Below are positions 7,848 to 12,401 of a stretch of DNA of 12,401 bases, piece by piece. The DNA lies in NCBI GenBank assembly GCA_900556245.1, contig USOC01000010.1, forward strand, positions 1 through 12,401, written 5' to 3'. The translations under genes were made by a program, and so were the position numbers. Position 1 is the first letter of the stretch; each line of letters starts with the position of its first letter. Origin of the DNA: an uncultured Prevotellaceae bacterium. GTDB taxonomy: Bacteria > Bacteroidota > Bacteroidia > Bacteroidales > Muribaculaceae. The notes beneath the pieces were generated by a model. The model had not been told where the DNA came from, did not search any database, and saw nothing but the letters and a program-made list of their open reading frames with translations.

Positions 7848-8522
7848 ATGGTAAAATTTGTAGAAGACGAATTGGCGGCACTGAAAAACGAGGTGCTTGA
7901 CATGTGGACGCTTGTCGACCAACAGATGAAGGAGGCTAGCAAGGCAGTCAGCGAAATGAACTGCGAAGTGGCGCGGCAGATTGTAGCGCACGAGAAGATG
8001 GTCAATTCCTTCGACTTGAAAATCGACAGTATGGTGGAGGATATCATTGCGCTTTATACGCCTGTGGCAGTCGACCTGCGATTTGTATTGGCCATGCACA
8101 ATATTAATAACAATCTCGAACGTATCGGTGATTATGCCGAAGGCCTGGCACGGTTCGTAATGCGTTCGTCGGAAGAGCCTGTTGATGGGGATTTAATTAA
8201 GGCTCTTCGACTCAGCGATATGTTTGAGCGTGTCATCGGAATGCTTGAAACTGCCCGCTCCGCATTTTCCAAAAGCGATTTGCAACTGGCCAAGACAGTC
8301 ACTTCGCTCGATGATGAAGTGGACAGCATCAATGCCAACTCTGTGAGAATCCTGACAGAGTATGCGACGGCCCATCCGCAGTCGATGCGTCTGTGTCTTG
8401 AGTTGGGAGGCGTGTTCCGGAAGTTGGAACGTACGGGTGACCACGTGAATAACATTATCGAAGACATTGTATTCTATATGGAGGCTATGGTTCTGAAACA
8501 TAGTGGAAAGCATAACGGGTAG
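7848..8522 (+). CDS. phoU: Phosphate signalling protein PhoU
   Basis: PhoU is a cytoplasmic metal-binding regulator that links the Pst transporter to the PhoR/PhoB two-component system and represses it when phosphate is sufficient. The product has 224 residues and is all-helical, with two PhoU repeats. Each carries the metal-ligand helix motif: LERIGDYAEGL (E91, D95) and LERTGDHVNNIIEDI (E194, D198, N201, N202). It is the last gene of the operon and ends with TAG, followed by a terminator 23 bases later. No phoB or phoR is in the window. Confidence 0.94.
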   Translation: MVKFVEDELAALKNEVLDMWTLVDQQMKEASKAVSEMNCEVARQIVAHEKMVNSFDLKIDSMVEDIIALYTPVAVDLRFVLAMHNINNNLERIGDYAEGLARFVMRSSEEPVDGDLIKALRLSDMFERVIGMLETARSAFSKSDLQLAKTVTSLDDEVDSINANSVRILTEYATAHPQSMRLCLELGGVFRKLERTGDHVNNIIEDIVFYMEAMVLKHSGKHNG

Positions 8523-8545
8523 GGATGTTTTGACGGTGTAAGTGC

Positions 8546-8580
8546 AACCGGAAGGGGCTTTTGCCTTTTCCGGTTTTTTT
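8546..8580 (+). terminator. Rho-independent terminator of the pst-phoU operon
   Basis: The arms at 8546-8558 (AACCGGAAGGGGC) and 8563-8575 (GCCTTTTCCGGTT) pair over 13 bp with two G-U pairs and a TTTT loop. A T-run reaches 8580. This is a strong intrinsic terminator 23 bases after the phoU stop. Confidence 0.9.
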
Positions 8581-8590
8581 GTTACCTTTG
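8560..8590 (+). promoter_or_regulatory. Bacteroidota promoter of the phosphodiester glycosidase gene
   Basis: TTTG at 8560-8563 and TACCTTTG at 8583-8590 are separated by 19 bp, matching the -33/-7 consensus. The -7 box is identical to that of the dipeptidase gene. The -33 box lies in the loop and first base of the 3' arm of the pst terminator, so terminator and promoter overlap. The leader to ATG 8669 would be about 70 bases, and A-rich. Confidence 0.7.
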
Positions 8591-8668
8591 TGATGATGAG
8601 AAAGAAGCATTTCCGGAATGGCTTTAAGCACAGAATAAAAAGAAAACACCTAATATAAAACCTCAAGA

Positions 8669-11095
8669 ATGAAATTTTTAAAGAGTTTATTATTGACGGC
8701 GTCTACGGCCGTTACTTTTGCCGGGTCGGCGTCTTCTCCCGATTGGTGACCAGCTGACACGGTGGCATGCTACAATGTCGGACCGGGCATTGAGTACACG
8801 AAAATAATCTATCATGAGCGACCGTTAATCATATGGTACACAACCATTGACCTGACGAATCCTTACAATCAGATTGAGCATCGTCAGAGTCGCAATCAAG
8901 TGCCTGATGTGAATCGATGGGATATTGAAACTTTCTATCGCGAATGCTCATCGCCGGGTCATCAGGTGAAAGTCGCATGGAACCACGATTTCTTTGTCTA
9001 TGAGCAGGGAATTTGCATCGGAATGAATGTTTCCGACGGTCGTTTTACGAATCTGACCGGAGGTCGGTCGATGCTTGCTATCACGAAGGATCGTCATGCT
9101 GAAGTTTTTCGTGCTCCTGTGGCGGCAAGTGTGATTGCCGCTGACGGGACGGAAGTGGGCATTGATATGTTTAATAACGGGGCATTGGGGATGACCGGGG
9201 ATTGCGTGTTCTACAACAGTCTCAACTCGACGATGCTTTCCGGAGAAGGCACTTTCATTAAGGTGCGTCCGTTGTCTGCTTGGGTTGTCAATGGAGCGAA
9301 TACTCCGTGTGAGGTAGTGGAAGTTTCGACATCACCATTGCAAACATCAGCGACAGAGTGTGTGGTGTGGCTCAGAGGCGCGAAAGCCAATGCGCTCAAC
9401 GGGCATGTAAAGCCGGGTGACCGCATCGGGGTGAAGCAAGGCTTTGGCCAGCCGAATTGGGGAATCGTGCCTAAAGACATCGTGGCGGGATTCCATGGCT
9501 ATCCGAGCATTGCTCATGACGGGAAATTGCACGACGGAGAATATGATGATTTTGAAGATGGGCGCGAATATGAAAATTCATCGCATGTCATGGCCGGTCT
9601 GTCCAAAGATAAAAAGACACTGTATATCTGCCTTAATGAGATGTCTGTTCAAAGTCAGCCTATCAATTGCGTTGAGATGGCGGAATGGATGCTTGCGCGC
9701 GGCGCATGGGACATCGTGAATTTTGACAGTGGCGGTTCGGCAGCCATCGCGCTGAACGGCACGATGCAAAATCTTCCCGGTCGGGGGTCGGTACGTCCGG
9801 TGCAGGACGCAATGCTTGCCGTTTCGATTGCTCCGGAGGATCAGGCTGTCGCCAGTCTCGGTTTCACCAAGAAGCGCATCAGTCCGTCGACGATTTCGCT
9901 GGAGCCACTTTCTGTGGTGTCCTACAATCGCTATGGCGATATCGTGGAAGAGGGAGTAGAGGGATGTACGTTTACGGTTGTCCCTTCGACTTTGGGTACG
10001 GTGGATTCCGACGGTGTGTTCCACTCGTCAGCGGAAGGCGGATTCGGAAAGATAATCGCAGAGAAAGATGGAGTGCGCGGCGAGATGGAGGTGTTTACAC
10101 GTCAGGCTTCCGACATTCGTGTGGCTTATCCGTCGTTGCTCCTTGATGGGACGCGCGATTTCTTTATTCCTGTGCTTGGGACGGTGAATGGGGCGACTTA
10201 TGCTCTGGATGCCGGAGCCTTTGAATGGACGGCCGGCGATCCGACGGTTGTCGCTTTGGCGGATGGAATGGTAAAAGGCCTGAAAAATGGCAAAACTACG
10301 ATTATGGGAACGTTTGGTGACGTCTCGCTGAATATTGATGTGACTGTGGAAATAGGAGAGGGCCGTATGGCTGTCTATGATTTCAAGAATTTGGCAACCG
10401 ACACTAAGGTGAAGATGTCCGGAGTCAAGAATCTGACGGCAGGACAGCCATTGCCGGATGGCTGGACGGAAGGAGTGGCCTTTACAGCGGACGCTTCGGG
10501 ACGTTCGCGGAAAATAACCGTCTCTTTCGACGATTTGACGCTTTACGGTCTTCCTTGCGGAGTATCTGTGCCGGTCGACAACAGGGACGGCTTTTTCAGG
10601 CGTTTTACGCTTGTTTGTGTCGATCATTTGGGTGCTCGTCATATGCAAGAGGTGGATTTGACAAGTGAGACAAAAGAAGTGGAATTTGAATTTAAGCAAG
10701 AAGGCGAACTGTTGGATGTGCCGCAATATCCTATGCAAATCAAGGAATTGTCAATTTATCTTAACACTGCGGCAGAGGCATACTTTGCATTGGGAAATTT
10801 GTCGGCCGTATATCCGGAAGGGAGCGGAAGTGTGGAACGTGTCGTGGCAGACTCGCAGTTGAGCGTAATGAGTCGTGGTGACCGTCTGTCAGTCGAATTT
10901 GAGGCGGAGTCGGCAGGAAGTGCTGAAGTTGCGGTCTATGCTTCCAACGGTGTCAAGGTGCTTTCACAAGACGTAACGGCTGAAGCCGGGCAAAATTGCA
11001 TAGAGTTGGGAACGATGTGGCTTCCTGCCGGCGTCTATATATGCACGGCGGATGTCGACGGACGCTGTATGGCAAAAAAGTTTATTAAAAGATAA
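8669..11095 (+). pseudogene. Secreted phosphodiester glycosidase (NAGPA/DUF2233) with T9SS signal, interrupted by in-frame TGA
   Basis: The family includes the human mannose-6-phosphate uncovering enzyme and bacterial enzymes that cleave sugar-1-phosphodiesters. Read from ATG 8669, the frame has 808 positions. Residues 1-22 are a Sec signal peptide (MKFLKSLLLTASTAVTFAGSAS). TGA is at codon 27 (8747-8749), and the frame then stays open to TAA at 11093. The glycosidase domain spans about 30-395. It contains VKVAWNHDFF and, near its end, NFDSGGSAAIALNG (D353), equivalent to the family DGGGS motif with Ser replacing the first Gly, then GRGSVRPVQDA. Two Ig/Big-2-like beta domains (about 397-485 and 486-566) and a jelly-roll-like region (567-724) follow. 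Residues 728-808 are a T9SS type A sorting domain (LPAGVYICTADV, ending MAKKFIKR). If the TGA is real, re-initiation at GTG 8762 would give a 777-residue protein without a signal peptide, unable to reach the T9SS. Its substrate is unknown. Confidence 0.82.
8747..8749 (+). other. In-frame opal (TGA) codon directly after the signal peptide
   Basis: The codons read SSPDW, stop, PADTVACYNVGPG, with no frame change. TGA also ends the MATE gene, pstS and the broken thioredoxin frame, so it is a normal stop here. The next base is C, a context known in E. coli to be leaky, but no convincing SECIS-like hairpin follows. The upstream part would encode only a 26-residue leader. Confidence 0.85.
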
Positions 11096-11104
11096 TTAGC
11101 AGAG

Positions 11105-11866
11105 ATGAGAATATCTATTGTTCAGCATAATATCTACAAAGGTGACCGGCAGGCAACGCTCCACGAGGTGGAGCGTCTGCTCGTCGGAGCTTCTCCGTCG
11201 GATCTGTATGTGTTGCCGGAGATGTTTGCCACCGGTTTTGAGATGGACGCACCGGCAATTGCAGAAGCCGAGGGAGGGGTGACGCTTTGTTGGATGAAGG
11301 CGGCAGCGAAACGACTGGGCGGAGCGGTCGTCGGAAGCGTTGCTGTCGCATCGGGTGAAAGCTATGTCAACCGGCTCTATTTTGTAAAGCCAGACGGTCA
11401 TGTCGCCTATTACGATAAGCGACATCTTTTCACCTATGGCGGAGAGCCGCATAACTATGTGCCGGGGCGGAGCCGTGTTGTGGTTGAGTATGGCGGAGTC
11501 CGTTTCCTGTTGCAAGTGTGCTACGATTTGCGTTTCCCGGTCTGGTCGCGCAATACGGGCGACTACGACGTGGCAATCTATGTGGCAAGCTGGCCGAAGT
11601 CGCGTATTGCCGTATGGGATTTGCTGTTGAAAGCGAGGGCTGTAGAAAATCAATGTTTCGTAGTTGGAGTAAACCGTGTGGGAGATGACGGTGTCAGTCA
11701 GTACACCGGGAACAGTGTCATCACAGACTATTACGGTCGACCGATGGCAGCTTGTGAGCCGGGGGAGGCTTCTGTGGCTACATGCGACATCGATTTGGCG
11801 AAACTTTCGGAATTTCGCCGGAAATTTCCTGTCCTTGATGATGCTGACAGTTTCACGTTGACATAA
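11105..11866 (+). CDS. yafV: Omega-amidase, YafV/NIT2-type carbon-nitrogen hydrolase
   Basis: YafV-type enzymes hydrolyse omega-amides of 2-oxo acids, such as 2-oxoglutaramate and 2-oxosuccinamate, and serve as metabolite repair in methionine salvage and glutamine transamination. The product has 253 residues, close to E. coli YafV. The nitrilase triad is present: E39 in LPEMFATGF, K105 in YDKRHLF, and C139 in VCYDLRFPVWSRN. The stretches YVASWP and KARAVENQ and the end EFRRKFPVLDDADSF also match YafV closely. No signal peptide is seen, so it is cytosolic. It starts nine bases after the glycosidase stop and ends four bases before the next ATG, so these genes are probably one transcription unit. 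Confidence 0.93.
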   Translation: MRISIVQHNIYKGDRQATLHEVERLLVGASPSDLYVLPEMFATGFEMDAPAIAEAEGGVTLCWMKAAAKRLGGAVVGSVAVASGESYVNRLYFVKPDGHVAYYDKRHLFTYGGEPHNYVPGRSRVVVEYGGVRFLLQVCYDLRFPVWSRNTGDYDVAIYVASWPKSRIAVWDLLLKARAVENQCFVVGVNRVGDDGVSQYTGNSVITDYYGRPMAACEPGEASVATCDIDLAKLSEFRRKFPVLDDADSFTLT

Positions 11867-11870
11867 ACCG

Positions 11871-12401
11871 ATGCTTCATCGTTTCATTCAGTCTATAGAC
11901 GGTATTCCAATGCCGGAGCGGTTTACTTATCCGTTCTGCTATGTTCCTCATCCTTTGGTTGAGGTGGCGGCGGAACAGGTCAAGGCGTATTTGCGTACGC
12001 GAACCGATTGGAGCGAAGAACTGGACGCTGGCAAGATGTTTGGTGTGCTTGTTGTGGTTGACAGTTATGAGAACCTCGGCTTTTTGGCGGCATATTCGGG
12101 AAATATCGCCCATTATAACAGACATTCATGCTTCGTCCCGCCGGTTTACGACCTTCTGCAGCCGGAAGGCTATTTCCGAAAGGAAGAGGCTCGGATATCT
12201 GCTATTAATCATCGCATCAGTGTATTGCAGCATTCTCCGGAGCTGCTTGCTGTCGAGGCGAAATTGACGGAGACTGAACAAAAAGAGGCGGAGCGTATTG
12301 TGTCGTTTCGCAGCGAGATGAAAGTCGCCAAACGTTGTCGCGACAATCTTCGGAAAGCGGGAGTCGACGACGAAACAGAGGCGAGGCTGATTGCGGAAAG
12401 T
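11871..12401 (+). CDS. RluA-family pseudouridine synthase, N-terminal part (partial, runs off the window)
   Basis: The frame is open from ATG 11871 to the window edge, giving 177 codons without a stop. It begins MLHRFIQSIDGIPMPERFTY, followed by PFCYVPHPLVEVAAEQV, and has KMFGVLVVVDS, LGFLAAYSGNIA and FVPPVYDLLQPEGYF. From about residue 125 it turns into a charged, probably coiled-coil stretch. This arrangement is the N-terminal extension found on large RluA-type 23S rRNA/tRNA uridine isomerases of Bacteroidota, about 550 residues in full. The catalytic domain, with its HRLDxxTSG motif, would lie beyond the window, so the assignment rests on the N-terminal extension alone. The start is four bases after the yafV stop, suggesting co-transcription. 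Confidence 0.72.
   Translation, partial: MLHRFIQSIDGIPMPERFTYPFCYVPHPLVEVAAEQVKAYLRTRTDWSEELDAGKMFGVLVVVDSYENLGFLAAYSGNIAHYNRHSCFVPPVYDLLQPEGYFRKEEARISAINHRISVLQHSPELLAVEAKLTETEQKEAERIVSFRSEMKVAKRCRDNLRKAGVDDETEARLIAES

Noticed and set aside
1543..8522. Genetic-code reassignment of TAG or TGA
   Set aside because: Both codons terminate normal-length conserved proteins in the same window (TAG: pstB, phoU; TGA: MATE, pstS).
8526..8543. Two TGT 7-mers with 11-bp spacing (TGTTTTG, TGTAAGT) as a second Pho box
   Set aside because: Only two half-sites, the first lacking the conserved A. They overlap the region before the terminator and lie too far from the -7 box at 8583 compared with the pstS layout.
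8747..8790. Selenocysteine at the TGA of the glycosidase gene
   Set aside because: No convincing stem-loop with a suitable apical loop follows, the position is at the signal-peptide junction, and the family is not known to use selenocysteine.

Overview
The window reads as chromosomal DNA of a Bacteroidota bacterium, most likely of the order Bacteroidales. Four things point there. Several intergenic regions carry the Bacteroidota-type promoter (-33 TTTG, -7 TAnnTTTG) instead of E. coli -35/-10 boxes. Start codons lack strong Shine-Dalgarno sequences. One protein, and probably a second, ends in a type IX secretion (T9SS) C-terminal sorting signal. Several gene families (TlpA-like thioredoxin with a long N-terminal part, RluA-type synthase with a long N-terminal extension, multidomain phosphodiester glycosidase) have the form typical of gut Bacteroidales. 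I cannot assign a genus.

Layout. (1) 1-89: the last codons of an upstream gene, then a clear intrinsic terminator. (2) 178-1545: a MATE-family multidrug/Na+ exporter. (3) 1632-3122: an exported TlpA-like thioredoxin gene broken by an in-frame TAG at 2919, with its coding frame continuing to 3122. (4) 3147-3920, minus strand: a lipoprotein D-alanyl-D-alanine dipeptidase (VanX/DdpX, peptidase M15) with a near-ideal promoter. (5) 4069-8522: the phosphate uptake operon pstS-pstC-pstA-pstB-phoU, closed by a strong terminator. (6) 8669-11866: a secreted phosphodiester glycosidase (NAGPA/DUF2233) with a T9SS signal, interrupted by TGA directly after its signal peptide, followed by a YafV-type omega-amidase. 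(7) 11871-12401: the start of an RluA-family pseudouridine synthase that runs off the window. No stretch longer than 300 bases lacks a gene, and I see no tRNA, rRNA, insertion sequence or CRISPR array.

How it works together. The pst operon encodes a phosphate-binding protein, two permeases, an ATPase and the PhoU regulator. Upstream of pstS lie four TGTnAnn half-sites spaced exactly 11 bp apart. This is the layout of a double PhoB (Pho) box, placed just upstream of a -7 element, so the operon is very probably induced by phosphate starvation.

Most notable are: this Pho box; a degenerate PstS-like segment inserted in the first extracytoplasmic loop of PstC, with 20 of 37 ungapped identities to the PstS encoded next door; and two genes for exported proteins, each interrupted by one in-frame stop although the rest of the frame is intact and conserved. 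Both TAG and TGA also serve as ordinary stops in neighbouring genes, so genetic-code reassignment is unlikely.
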